NCBI GenBank assembly: GCA_003864495.1
Contig: ML133455.1
Span: 3,153,767 to 3,217,766 of the forward strand
DNA from: Nemopilema nomurai
Lineage: Eukaryota; Cnidaria; Scyphozoa; Rhizostomeae; Rhizostomatidae
Length of the DNA: 64,000 nucleotides
Direction: 5' to 3'
Shown here piece by piece: positions 35,468-49,900 of this stretch. Each line of letters starts with the position of its first letter. Positions within the stretch are counted from its first letter, which is position 1. The notes beneath the pieces are model-generated. The model saw only the letters and a list, made by a program, of their open reading frames with translations. It was not told the DNA's origin and searched no databases. The translations under genes and the position numbers were made by a program.

Positions 35468-37301
35468 TTTCGATCCCAAAATTTACTTGCAGTGTACGAG
35501 AATGGAACGCTCCATGTGTATACCTGAACGAGGTGGATGTCTCACGAACGAGGCATCAAAATTGTGCAGCAAACTCTGGGAAAGTTCCTTCTGGGGTAAC
35601 ACGGGCTTGGGTGCCAAGAAAGACTAGAAATTTGTGTCAGTGTTTTTTAAATTTGGAAAATATGTGCTATTTCTACTCAAATGGCTTTCTTTTAATGCTG
35701 AAAAGTTTGCAACAGTAATGGGTCGTCAAACATCAGCGCTTTAGGCTGTCCAGTGACCAGTGCAATATTCGTCATCGTCAGTTCTCATCAGCAGAGAATT
35801 AGTAGCATTTAGTGGTAGATGCATGCACATTAATGACTTCTTCTTTTAAGTGAGAATTATAAAAATCCTATCTGACCATCTTCCCCAAAAAGTAACAGAG
35901 GGGAAAGCTCGCTTTCAACTCAAAGATGGCTAGGGTTATACCCACGTAGCACGGTGAAATAAAATGGATACAATAATTTGCAGTGAGGCTGTTAAGCACT
36001 CGAAAAATGAGATTAATCTTCTACTAATATTAATTCATAATTGGTATAATTGTACTTGTTATTCATTCTCATCTTAAAACGGCGTGTGTGTTTAAAGCAC
36101 TGTCTTCTATAAAAAATGTCTCAAACAGCTGAAAAACGTCTCAAATTTGAGCTAGAGCTTTAGAAATATGAATGATAATATAATTTAGAGCAGTAAATTT
36201 ACGAAGATGTTTTACAATAATTTAGTTGACTAAAAACAGCTAAAATTCAAAATAAACTTGGCAACTTCAATTAGCTATTTAGTGGTTAACTAACAAAGCG
36301 CTGAAAGGTAGACAATTTTTAATCAGCCAGCATCTACTGTGTTGGATATTTTAAAAAGCAACATTTTCATCCAGAAAACACTAGAGCTTTGCAATAGTTG
36401 AACATGCAACTTTCAACGGGACCTGAAATTGGCATCGTTTTCTATATGACAGCTGCGATAGCAGTATCGTTGATATACTCAAATAGCGTTCAAAAGGAAG
36501 ATTTAAATAAACCTAAGGGATATCGAGCAACTGCTAAAAGAATACAATAAATAGCTTGCTACAGAAGGTAAGCCGCATATAAGCTGCCACTACAATGTGA
36601 GGCATTCAAATTGACGTCTTCATCCCATACAATGAGCATACCACAGATTTTTAAAAAATTGCGAAGAATTCAATCAGAGAGAATAATTCAATCAGAGAGA
36701 ATTCAATCATTCACATTAACATCAGGCCCTCAGGGATAATCAAAATATTTCTAGAAAATATTTTTCAATAAAAACGTTCGTAATGAGAAGGGTAAGTTCA
36801 AAGGATGCGATGTAAAAAGGACAAGAAATTCTAGAGACCAGATGCTGAATTGAATTAAAGGAGTCAGATAAATGAATTTATGCAACTTTACGACTATATT
36901 GAGGACGTTTGATGTAGGGGATATTCTATGCGTCTAGATTCCCATAGAAAAACAGTCGAATTACTAAACAAAAATATTCGGAACAAACATAACAAAACTA
37001 AACCGAAAACATTTACCAATTTTTTACAGTTATACGAGGCTATAAATATAAATATAAGAATCTATATATTTTTGTGTTTGTATATAGTTACTGTATACAT
37101 TAGAACAAATACTTAAACAAAAGTGTCAAAAAGCAATTCGTACATAAAGCAGGACTTATAAATTTTGTATTTGTTGTCCACAGACAAATCTTATGTCAAG
37201 GACCAACTCTAAGATACAGACCAGTAGGCCCTTCTTTGCTCGCTGAGTTGTAGCGGAACTTCGTCACTTCATATGTCAGTTGAAGCAAGCTTGGGTTGAA
37301 A
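35468..37301. other. intergenic between RPTP-B 3' end and SNRPA1
   Basis: It contains the SNRPA1 promoter side (near 35468) and the RPTP-B 3' UTR side (near 37301). A short imperfect duplication (TCAATCAGAGAGAAT) occurs at about 36670-36710. No gene recognised. Composition is strongly AT-rich. Confidence 0.5.
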
Positions 37302-40300
37302 TTAGTTGTAAATAGCGTAATTGTCAAATGAGTTTAGGTACTCGAGAACCATCTCATATATATACTGCATCTGACCCTGTAAGAGGACGAAATGAAATCA
37401 TTTTTAGGTTCAAGCATTATGAAAACGCTCGTTAGGTTTTCGCTTTCGCAAAGGATTTTCAATCAAAAAACAATCCAGCAATAATAAACATAACCAAATG
37501 CATTGCTGACAACAGGTGATATTCGTGCGGGGCATTTACAAGGGAAACCTTGGTGAACATATAAGAATGCAAACACATGTTGAAGATGACTTTTTGGGTG
37601 TCTTCTATGGAAATAACAACAAAACGATGCACGCCACTGTGCCTCGATATGAATACGTAATCATGTAGGTCATGTGTCAGGTGAGTTTACAAACACTGCA
37701 ATGCACTGCGTGGTGAATAACGTACCACGGAGGCGACGGCGTGCGGCCTAACCATCCTGATGCTTCTCACGACCTGGAATACGTCGATGATCTGCTCGAC
37801 CTTCACGCGTTCGATACAGTTGTAAATCGAACAGAAGGTTCCACATCGACTGGCTCCGTCACTGCAACAACAACAACAGACTCATCAAAGTGAGATTGCG
37901 GAGCCGTGGCTGACTAACAAAGTGGCAAGGGTAATATTTCTACTTTGTTGTTTCTGCTTGGTGAATATACGGGGGACGAAGAGCATTCTCAAAAGCTAGT
38001 TTTAGTCACATAGCCGAGATAAAAGGTGATAGAAGTGCATGGGCAAAGACTGGTTCTTAACTGTGTAGGACCATTTTAGGCGGGTCTAATAAGGAAATAG
38101 AAAGGATTTCATATCCAGATCTAGAGGTTTTCCATCGCCTTTTCCAGCGCAACTGATTGTCATGCACATAAAATGCTCTAGAGCTGAAGCGATTCACAAG
38201 GTTTACATTTCCAACTTGAGCAGAAGAAGAGCCCAGTGACATCGTACCTGCAAATAACAAGGACAGGGCTGCTGCCAAGTCGACGCTGCGATTCCTCGGC
38301 CCTGCTGATGAGGGCAAGAATGTCTCGCTTCGAATCTGGAACATCGTGGTAAGGCCAACCGACGTACTGAAGTAGCTGCACCTCTCGTGACTTCCCAGGC
38401 TCCTGAAAGAAACCACGTCACTGAATCATTCAATCAAATGGGTGAGCAGCATTGATTGAATCTTTTCTATGTTTAAAACTTTGCATAGATCAAGTCGCAC
38501 GATGCATATTGCAGGAGGAAGAGAAGGAGAAGTAGAAGGATCAAGAAGTAGAAGGAATCTTGTTCACAGAGGATCATGCATAGATAAACCACCTTGGTGT
38601 TCTTCAGGCAATCGTTTGTGTTTTCCTTTATAAAGCACTTGAAATTCAAATTCATAGCAACTCCAAACTGAAAATGGAAACGTTATTTCCACAAAGGAAG
38701 TAATAATCATAGGCACAGCGGCTATATTGAATGGTCGATGACGTACTTCGTCTGACGTCAATTGGAGTCTCTTCGAGAAAATGTCGCCATCCATTTGTTC
38801 TGAAATCATTTCCACTGAAAAGCCATCGTATCTCTCTGTCGCGTGCTCGCCTTCATCCGCAGGCCAAAAGCAAGGGTATGTCTAAGAGATACACATCAAG
38901 TTTCAAAATGGTTCAAAACACCTACAAACCTACGGGCAAATTGTAAAACATATTTCTGGAGGGACAGGCTAATTCATTTTTCCAACATTTCTTGAAGTAA
39001 AACAAATATTGAAAAAACTGATTTGGTCTCTCTGTCATCAAGGGATTTCTGCTGCAAAGAGCAACTATAAAGCTATGGCAGTTCTAGAGACATTTAGGGA
39101 AGGGCAATTTTAGAAAGACAGTAAGCATTTCCTGTAAGTGAGACCTTCGTGTTGACTAGTCTCACGTGACATTTTGCTGACACAGGGTTTCAAAGGCAAC
39201 AACATTGCAACTTCAATACATAAGGGTAAGTCATCAGAATGGAGTCGAACTACCTCGGTGCTCTCTTTCAACCCGTAAAGAACAACTATTGTTTTGCAGT
39301 CTTTTTCGTAGACCATTTTCCACAGCAGTGAAACAGTTGTCTCCATCGGTGCTTCAGTGAGGATAAAAGCGCTTTTGTCTTTATATCCCTTTTAAGAAAA
39401 AGCACTGAACTAAATGGACTTGAAAAAAGACAACTTTCAATAAGTTCTATAAATTAAAAAAAAGAAACTAGATACAAACATTAAAGCATAAACGATCCAT
39501 TTTAGTGTATGAACAATTAACAGCTGCCTTGTAAATGCAGTTATTTTCAAATGGTTGACCGGTTAAAAACACATGGAAAGAAACAAAATAAACAGTTGGG
39601 TTTAAGCTTAAAAGGCATACCTCAACGCTGACTGCATTGATGAAACTGGCACTCGAGTTTCTAGGATCAGGGGTCAGGATCACGCGATCGTTGTCTCCTG
39701 AAAGTGAATCACACATGGTGGTTATTTTTACTAACCAAGGCAAAGAGTTTGAAGACGTGAATGAGTGTTCACAGTGCTCACATTGTAATCCAACAGATTG
39801 TCAAAACTTAGAACAAATGGTTGGAAAATTGCATTTAGCATAGGTCGGTGACAAAAAATCGCCTTCAGCTAGACTAGTCACTACGATTCTGGCACCTGGC
39901 CCTTAAACTTTCTTGCAAACACATACATTTGCAAACACATTCATTTGCAAACACATTCATTTGCAAACACATTCATTTGCAAACACATTCATTTGCAAAC
40001 ACATTCATTTGCAAACACATTCATTTGCAAACACATTCATTTGCAAACACATACATTTGCAAACACATACATTTGCAAACACATTCATTTGCAAACACAT
40101 TCATTTGCAAACACATTCATTTGCAAACACATACATTTGCAAACACATACATTTGCAAACACATTCATTTGCAAACACATCCATTTGCATACATTTGCAT
40201 TTGCATACTTGCGACAATATCCAAGCTTCTGCTTTTTTTCAGGTTTTCTGGTTGCAGCGCAGTCGTGCACTCTTCCCACTTCAAATCTGGACAGGTCTCT

Positions 40301-40909
40301 TGCAGCTTCTATTCGAAATGCAAAAATATGTTACGTAATTAAAACGGGAAAAGGCTGACAAAGGGCGAAGAGAAAAGCTGACAAAATTGAAAAAGAATAA
40401 TCAAGAGCGATGACTAGAAATGCAGTTACACATGCCCAAGTAGGGTTTTGATAATACCAGAATCCAGAGAAAAGATTCAAACTCACTCCGGCTGCAATTT
40501 TTACATTTCAACCTTCCTCATAACCAACTAAAGAAAAATTTTCATTAATCACTTTCATTGTTTATGATAAAAATTACTAATAAAACCTTCATCAAATATG
40601 ACATTAACAGACAAAACCTTCCTCCGGCTCCCAGTCGTGGAGCAGTCAATTTTAGACACAGAGTTAATGAAAACCCAGCTAAAACAAAACTTGTATGGAT
40701 GACTTCCGCATCATAGTTAGGCTGTCATAGTACATAATGGAGGACATGGTGCCGCGTACCTTGAATTCTCTTTCATAGTGTGTCAATCCATCCTCTTTGC
40801 CCGCACTTTTGAACTTCTTGATCATGATAGGAAGGTCTTTAGCAAGCATTTCCGTGTTCCCACACAACAGTCCCTCAAGCAATGCTTCGTGCACGAAGAA
40901 ATATTGGTC
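37302..40909 (-). other. RPTP-B domain D2, Cx5R kept but other catalytic motifs altered
   Basis: Exon 40908-40760 region (end of D1) leads to exon 40308-40209, which encodes the D1-D2 linker and start of D2 ([11 protein letters not shown], then [13 protein letters not shown]). Then come [44 protein letters not shown] and an acid-loop region WPYHDVP. The signature loop [11 protein letters not shown] keeps Cys and Arg but lacks the preceding His and the usual AGVG. The last exon closes with [16 protein letters not shown] and TAA, the normal terminal helix. Probably weakly active or inactive; this is inference. Confidence 0.78.
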
Positions 40910-43900
40910 CTACAAACACAGGGTAGTACATGTTTTTCAACATGAAGCATATATAGTTCATTCACAAAAAAAGCTTAGTATATGCTTACACCATTTTTCG
41001 ACTGTTTTTGGCTGTGCGCTCTTCAATCTCTAGTATAAATTACCTAAAAATTAATGCCTATTCTTTCTTCTTGTCTCCTTAATGCCATACATACAGAAAA
41101 ATATCTTCCCTTAATCTTTTAAGCAAAAATAAATTCATACAGACAGCGAACAGAAACTAAAATCGTCTTTAAAAATTAAAGGACAAGTAAAATGGCAAAA
41201 CTTGGCAAGTCCCAGGCACCTCTGTTTGGACCATGTTGATTCTCCTTGTTCTTAGGTAGTGCAGATAGTTATAGACATCGATGGTCTTTTCTTTTGCAGA
41301 TCTTTCAAGCATGACGTCAATGAGAATAAAGCAGCCAGTCCGACCAACTCCAGCACTGCAAGGGGGTCACGTCAAATAGATTCGATAGTCAACGTCAATA
41401 AGTACCAAGGTAAAACCAAACCTCCTTCATCCATTCACAATTAAAAGTTACGTAAAAAAGTGGGAATGACTTGCCAAGTGAAACACTTTTATTTTTGAAA
41501 AGCCTGAAATTGAGACTGCAAAATATGATTTAAACCTCTAGCAAATGTCACGGATTTACCAAATGAAACTTTCATGCAATTCATTCAATCTCATTCAACA
41601 AAGAACTTCCAATGATCAACATGCCTGCAGTGCAGAATCATTGGCGTCTTGCCATCGTAGATATGTCGTACACGTCTTCTAAAAGCCAAAAGGGAAGTCG
41701 GGCGGGTTGGGATGCCATAGTCGGGCCAAGACAGAAAGTGGAACTGACAAATCTGTCGGACTTCCTCACTTTGGTCCTAGTGAAAGAAAGGGTAATATCA
41801 CATCCAACACTGTGTTGTTGCAATTTATTGCCACACAAATGGCTAGCCGTGTGGTCTAAACCTTGAAAATGAAGAATCCTAGCAAAACTTTTGGGTGAGG
41901 ACTTGTTTACTCACGTGTCTGATGTCCATCGTTCTGATGAAGTAGTTTGCTGTTTTGTCGGTTGAGACATGGGTAACTGTTATCCCCCCGTATCGCTCTT
42001 CTCCGACGGAGGGCCAGTACTGGTTGCATTTGGCCTACAAGAAACAAAGGTGGTCATGATAAAGCGTCAGCTTGTGAGTAAAAACTAACAGCAAATAGCT
42101 GGCTAAAACAAAGTTACGTTTTACAGGCAGTTTGTAAGCAATTAGCGATCGAAGCTTTTCCTACTTCATTCTTCTTCGCATTGGTTGTATATAGGCCACC
42201 TGAACTAGAGAAATCTCAACATTTTGTCCACTTTTAATTTCTAAGATATTTTGGCATGAATATAATTTTAAGGAAAAAACTAACAAACATCTTACCCGGC
42301 CAAGTTCGTGTAGATTGGTGAGGCAAACAATTACACTTGATCTCTCTTGCCAAATCATTCGCCAGAAATCAACGATAGTTTCCTCAGTTGGACCTAAGAA
42401 TAGAGATATTGACTGGAAACTTATTTCAAATCCAATCAAGCAGATTTATTGAAATTTCTGCAGAAGTTAGCTTACAACTTTAGCATCGACAACATTGTTT
42501 GGTATTTAGCAAAAGAAAAACAGAGGAAAATACTTATAATTACGGGGATGGTCAAAATAAGCGTAGGCTTGGTTAAGTGGTTATCGATAGTGGTTCAGTG
42601 CCTTGAATTGCATAGATGGCAGGCTGCATTGAAATCTTTATGAAGAGTTCGCCATGTTTAGCACTGGTGCTAGTAAAACAAGATCGCATGTTCATTATTG
42701 AAGAACAAACAAAGAAGGGCCTAAAAGACAGCATGGCAGCATCGTTGGTGACTCGTTTTTTGCCCTAGCTTGCCTTCTCTAACAACAATAAAGGAATGCC
42801 GTTGCGTGAGAGAAACATACCTTGGGTGGCAATGTACTCTTCTGGGTAATGATAGCCCTGTGTATTGAGATTGAAGTAGATTAATACTTGCACCTGTCTA
42901 CCTTGAATTTTTGGGCAAATTTATAGTACGAGACTGTTGTACATTGTGACCTAAAAGAATTCTAACTGGTGGAGTCAGTACTTTTACATACGAAGCGCTA
43001 AAGTCTTTGGATCGGACTAACTTGCACATTTACTTTTTTCCTTAAGAAACAATTTCTCCCTTGGGTTTTGAATAAGGAGCTGCATGAACAAATTTTGGCC
43101 AAGTTGTCGACGCAGTGTGGTCACTATCAAACAAATTATCTAAAAATTGAATGAGTTGAAGATAGAATTGGGTACTAACATCAATGTAGGAAGCATTGAT
43201 ATAGTCAGATCCATTCATGTCTCCCGGTACTGGTTTAAGTATCACTCTTGAATGATCGTCTGTAATAGAAGGAACTAAAATCATACGACAGATACATGAT
43301 ATCTCGGAAGTTAAACCTTACTAATTTGTAGATTACAAATCCACCATTTCAGACAGAATTGTGCCAACTCAAGCTATAATGTACTACCTCAAACAATACT
43401 GTCTTACATCGAACAATAGAGCACCATCTCAGACACAATTGTACCAACTCAAGAAATACTGGTCTTTCTCAAACCAAACTGTACTCTGTCAATTAGTTTT
43501 GCAATGTATCAAACAATGGCCCTGGATTTTCAATGAGAATTTTTAACGCACTAGAAGAAAAGCAGTGCAATAGACAACTTACAGGCAGCTATGTTGGCAT
43601 ATCTGTTTTTAGACCTGTTTGATGACTTGGCAGCAACATCCCAAGTGTAAATTTGACCCACTTTGAAATCCTATAAAATAAATTAAATTTTGTGCAGCTA
43701 CCATAGTGTATCCCCAGTCATAGCCCCAGTGTAGGGAGCCAGGGCCTACTTGCATTCAACATATAGTTCTTCTTCACAAAAGCACGGAATCTCGACAACT
43801 CTAACAAGTAGGGAAAACAGGCCAGATATAGATAAAGTTCTTCCCGTCTAGGAAATTTTTAAGTGATAATTTTTAGCTACATTAGACTTTTCAGTGCATT

Positions 43901-46900
43901 TGCATGCTTAAACCTTGTCAAGTTAGGCAATGCAAAAAGCATAAATTGATCGATTTATTGGTGGCACTTCTTTCTTGCTTGAAATAAAAATCTGAATAGC
44001 TACGACAAATGCGTAAGCACTGGAGCCTCACCTTGTACTCGTCCTTCAACTTAGTCCGGTTATTTGCCTTGAGGTCATTCACGTGTTCCTGGAACCTGTT
44101 CACGGAAATGGGTGGATGCGCGGGATCACATGGCAATGATGATGGTGGAGGTGTGCCTGTTAAATAAAGCAGCTTCAGACACCAAGTTCTTGTCTTCTGT
44201 ATGAATATTTATGCGAAGCTCTAAATAAAGTTTTACTGTGCTTAAAAGATCTTTTTATGGAAGATGGGGTTGTCCCAGCGTCTTAGGAAAGCTGGAAGCT
44301 TGCGAAGTTTATTAAGCCAAAGATACGATATTGAGGCAATGCAGAACTGAATCACAAAACTAAACTCAAAATTAAGGACTTAGAAGAAATATTCAGAGGA
44401 AAGATTTTGGAGAATTTTCCGCACTTCATTTATTTCCATTGGTTGGTTGAATATTTCTGGACAAACATTCCATATTCATGTGTTATTACTCCCATCAATT
44501 AAAGAACAAATCGATTTAAAAAGCATTATAAAGTTTGGCCTCTTTACGCCAAGTTAGAAAACATAAATGAACGGCTGGATCAGGGCAGAACGGAGGTAAA
44601 TACAAGCACGCAAACACCTAGTCTCCGATCTATCACTGACACTAGGCCGCATTCACTACAAGTAAAAGAATGTTACAGCTTGATCACTAAACGAGGCTGC
44701 AACTCACTGCACGGCGTTATCTTTCTGTCACTGTTATTCGTGTACTCGTCGTCATCCGATATTGGTTGTCCTTTGTCTCATTATCGTCGATATCGAAGTC
44801 GTCTGTGTCATCCAGCATTCTCTCCTCCTCAGCGCCCAAGTTCCGCTTGACACCGTCCATTTCAACGTCAGTGTTCTGAAGCCCTTCTTCTGACTTGCTT
44901 AAGTCGTATTGGCTTGCCTTCATCCTATTCAAAATCAATGTCATTCTACATTCAAGCCTCTTTGAAAAGCATCCAACCTACAGAAATAGTCAAGAAATTA
45001 TCTTGCAAGGTGGATTGCAGGGTTTATAAGAACCAAGAAAAGTTTTCTTGGTTTTAACAAATGTGCATTTCAACAGGATTATGGGAAACATACTTTCTGT
45101 ACATGAAAAATGCTGCCAGAAAGCACAAGAAGAGCACAACACCAACAACAATTGGGACGATGTAGGAGCGCTTGAAGGTTTTGCTGTCCTTCCGTTCCGC
45201 CAAAGTAACAGAGGGGTCAGGCTCTGGAAAGAGAAGGAGGAAACTAGCAACAATGCAACAATTGTGTCACTCGCATTTAAAAACAAACTTGTTGGTTTCA
45301 TTACCAAGAAAATGGAGAAATCGAAATAATAAGCTTTTAAGGGTACTCACTGAAGAGGACCGCCCAAAGGGACCATTTGCCTTCCCTCACAGTACTTGCT
45401 CGTACCTGTAATGAAATTACTTCTTCGTGAATATCTTCCAATAGATGTTATCTTTTAGCCCCTTGATCATTCACTAACTACCTACAGAGATGTTCCTCTA
45501 ACGCATCTCTGTTTATTGTGAAATATTTCACAAAACTTGCTATGCTCCTGCCAGTATTGGAAATGTGCAAAAGAGCTTGAATGCAAGCGGGCCTAAATCA
45601 AGTGCCAAGTACAATTTATTTCTCCATATTGCACTTTTGTGCCAAAAGAGCCACATTAAATTTATCGTGCCCTAATCATTTGTGCGTCCATTGAAGCATA
45701 AGTCCAAAGTTTCAATTTTTATCCGTTAAGACATAGTCTTCACCGTTGTCTTCTTAACTGCTTTTTATTCTCGTACTGACAACTGTGCACCGCATTGCCT
45801 AATATCCATTTCGTATTGCATTGAAAGAATGATTTGTGATATCTTACTCTGAACAAATGTCGATGTGCGATGTCAAGCTTGGTGACATTGACCGCATTTA
45901 GCGAACCGGGCACGACCAGGGTCTTCGTGGTATTGGGTCCTTGCTCGTAAATTTCCACGGAGTAGAACATTATGTTTCCATTGGGGTGCAGCGGAACATT
46001 CCAGGCGATCTCCACTGGCACTTGCCCGGAGGAAGACAAAACGCGTGGATTCGGAGGTGCTGATGGAGCTGAAAATACACGACTAGGCTCAATGATCTTG
46101 AAGACAAGCTATCTTTCTTGTGAGCGAGTACGTCATCTACATTTTCCTACCGAATCGTTTGAAGGGCATATGTCTTATATTTACTTCTCATATAGATAAG
46201 AAAGCCTTGTGAGACTGGGAAATAATTATTAGGTAAATAATAAAACATGATCGAGTCTGCTAAAAAGGTAGCGCCTTAAACAGTAAGCTTCATTTAGTCT
46301 TTTGCAAAGATGTAATTTGTGGATTTGTAAGCATGCATCTTCTCTCTTTTTAAAAGATAGCATTGAATGAGCATTGAACTCAAGTCAGTATCTCTTATAG
46401 AAGCAGTACAGCTCTTAACTAACATAAAATAAGAAGAAATATATACAATTTAACGAATGGAGGACTGCATATTGTGGACAGTATCCGCTTTGAATACTTA
46501 CCATCCTCGCCAGTAACTTGGAACACTGGAGGAGAGAACGGGCCATGGCCAACTTCGGTTGTTGCTGCTACCTCAACGGAGTACTCTGTTGCAGGCTTCA
46601 GATCTTCGACTGTGAAAGATGTTTGGTTTGATGGTACCTCGTGCACGCTGGATACTTGTATAATTTCCCTTCTTCTTCTTGTTCCGTTTCTCACTTCGGT
46701 GATGTTCACCCTTACCAAGTAGCCAATGAGTACGCCGTTTAGGTCTTCTTGCTTGGGTTTGCCCCATGACACCTTTATTGATTTCGCAGACCAGTAAGGA
46801 ATATTTACCGACGATGGAGATGCTGACGGTTCTTTAAAGAAGAATAACATTAGAGTGAATATCATACTTATTACACTGTTTAGCTTGCACAAGTGCAATG

Positions 46901-49900
46901 CTTTTTTAACCCACAAAGGCCATTTAAACAGCATAAATCATCTTTACGCGTAAGGCTGTAAAAATACAAAGCAGACATAAGGAAAAACATATGGAGATTT
47001 GGCCTACTTCCGATTTTTGTCCGTGCCGAGAATATCTTGCCTCTGGGACTCGCAAGCTTCTCATTGTCTTTCAAGTTGTAAGCAAGAACCCAGATGTTGT
47101 AAGAGGACCAAGGAACGAGATCTGTCAGCTTGTAGACCTGGACCGTGCCTGGGACACCTTCCTTTCTTGGTTTCGTGTCACTAACTTTAGTATGACCAAG
47201 CAAAGTTTGTTGGTAAAAGACTTCGTAGCCATCCAATGGACCATTTTGGTCATCTCTGGCCAACCTCTAAAATACAATTATTTGCAGTTAAAAACATTTC
47301 AAGACCTTGGAATTAAATATTCTCACTCTTAAAACTAAAATTTCAATTATAAAGTAAACCATGAACAATCCAGTTTTGATAGGCTTGTAATGTCTGTTTT
47401 GTTCTGGTATCTTGCTGCATGATATGGCATGGTAAGGCATTAAAGAGTATAATATGGTGCTCGTAACTTTGTTTTTTATCACTGTTGGTCTGGTTGCTCA
47501 TATATTTGGTAAACATGTTGCTTACCTCCCACCTCACTTCAATGAATCGAGACCCTGTGCTTACTGTTGCCACGATTTCTGGTGAATTGTTTGGTTCTAA
47601 CAAAATAATTTAACATTAATTGAATTCTTGCTGACAAGTTCACGAACAGATGGTGATACAACTGATACACGAGCAAATGAAATCAATACGATAGGCTTCG
47701 CACTTACTATCTACATCAGTTGTAATTGTGAGCTTTTCGTTTGCTTTGCTGTATAGACGCTGCTTGCTGAAGACATTCAATGCAATTATTTCGATCTTGT
47801 ACGTGCTCCAAGGTTTTAGTTTGTCCAAGCGATACACTTCGTACTGGCCGGGCACAAACCGTTGCAGTGCGGAACCGTTGGATACCAGAGTCCGGTCGCC
47901 AGATTTGATTCTCTCGTAGGATATCAGGTATCCTGTGATAGGACCATTGGCGTGTTCCGGCTTAGGGCGCTGCGTTTAGGCGAAAAATTTAAGTCAGGTA
48001 TGGCTAAGGACATATAAAAGGGCATACAAAGTGTAATGGCCTATATCGACGATGTCAATATGGCAGTAAAAGTGGTTTTGCCATGTATTTTTTACATTAA
48101 CTATGGTGGGCAGATGATATAACTTAGGGTAAGCTTCTTCAACCAAAAAGGCATTTTGAAGAGTCATCAAACACACCTCTGCAATTCTGGAATTACTCGA
48201 GCTGTTAACGTTTCCTAATTTGTTTATCATTAGCTAAAGGCTTCATCTGTTTTCCTTTAGCGACTGATTGTAGTTAAAACGCTTCTTGTAAATCCAATAT
48301 ATTCGGCACTTTGTGTTTTAAAACATACCTTCCAGCTCAAAGAGGCATATGTGGAGGAGCTGCGCAGTGTTCTAAATCCTTCTGATGACATTTCAGGCTC
48401 TGAAAGAAACGTGAAGTAGAAAATAATCAGTTAAATTTTCTCTGACTTCATTTTCGTGCTAATGAAGAAAGGTCTTTTAAAAAATAATTTTGCGGAGAAT
48501 ATACCTGAAAATTGATGCTGCCAAGCCCGAATGAAGAGGGGCTTGAGTCATAGCAGCAAAGAAGGAGTAACTGGCGCGAAAAGATGAAGCATAAAATCAA
48601 AGGAGTCTGCATGTAGATATCACTTCAATGAAGAAAGATGACATCATCAATTCACTTTTCTGATTTGAAACAGGCTCCTAAGGATATCCCTTCTATGCTC
48701 ATGGATCGTATAAAGATTCCTCGATTTATGATACCCGAGTATCACTCACCATCAACAATTGTTGACACCATGAATGGATCTGTAAACTGGCTCTTCAGTT
48801 TTTCTCTTTCATACAAATTGAAGGCAGCAATTTTTATGCTGTATGTGCTCCAAGGGCTCAGACCAGTCAAGTTGAAGTTGCCGTTTCCATCCTTCTTGAC
48901 CTCGCTTTCAAACTCCTCGATTTCATCCAGATTCTGTTGCCCTAGCTTAGTCCGCTTGTAAATTACGATGAAGCCATCTATGGGCCCATTTGCGTTCTCT
49001 GTTATGCTTGGTGGCTGGAAGAGCGTCAAAAATCAATACAATAACAAACTGGGTATGATATGATATGATATGATATGATATATGATATATTGATATGATA
49101 TGATATGATATGATATGATATGATATGATATGATATGATATGATATGATATGATATGATATGATACGATATGATATGATACGATATGGTATTATATGGTA
49201 TGGTATGATATGGTACCATTTGGTATGACATGATATTGATTAAATGCGGGTCGAAAAGAATTTAGAATGAAGCAAGATAATCTAAGTTCTCTAAACAAAT
49301 TTCCAGCCAAAAAACCGTACCTGGCACAATTTTCTCTGACTAAGCAATTAAAGAAAGACAGGTTGTTGTAAATTACCATTTCAAGTAGAGAGCAAAAGAC
49401 TGAATAGGAACAAACATTAACACGTATATTACCTGCCAGCTCAAAACGACAGACCTGGCCTGCGTTCGTTCGGCAATGAGACCTCTTGGGGGAGACTCGG
49501 GCTCTAAAAATACACAAACGAACCATTTGAATCCAGCGACACTTTAACTGACCACATTTATAGTGTAGAGAAATTGAATAAAAATTCAAAAGCTGGCATT
49601 AAAAATCACAAGAACATGATAATGGCATAAAAGAGGAACTGGCCTACGTACTGCTAACGAGTGTCTGGACAACCAGAACATGACTTGCTTCACTCTCCAA
49701 TTGCCGGCCTTGAAACATGTTGTAGGCAATCACTTCTACGTTGTATGTGCTCCAAGGAAGTAATCCATCCAAAGTGTAGTTGCTGTTTACATCACGTGAT
49801 ATGTAATTCGACTTGCTCGCTTCCGTCACACTAATGTAGCCTATCTCGGTTCTTTGGTAGCGCAAGACATAGCCATCGATGGGTCCATTGGCATTGGGAA

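Noticed and set aside
39913..40342. Three overlapping + strand open frames of about 140 codons with a repeated 16-residue peptide
   Set aside because: They result from the 16-bp minisatellite, whose period keeps all three frames open; the region is intronic in RPTP-B on the other strand.
49191..49589. 132-codon minus-strand open frame next to the GATAT array
   Set aside because: Partly driven by the microsatellite and partly overlapping the 71-nt FN3 exon in a wrong frame.
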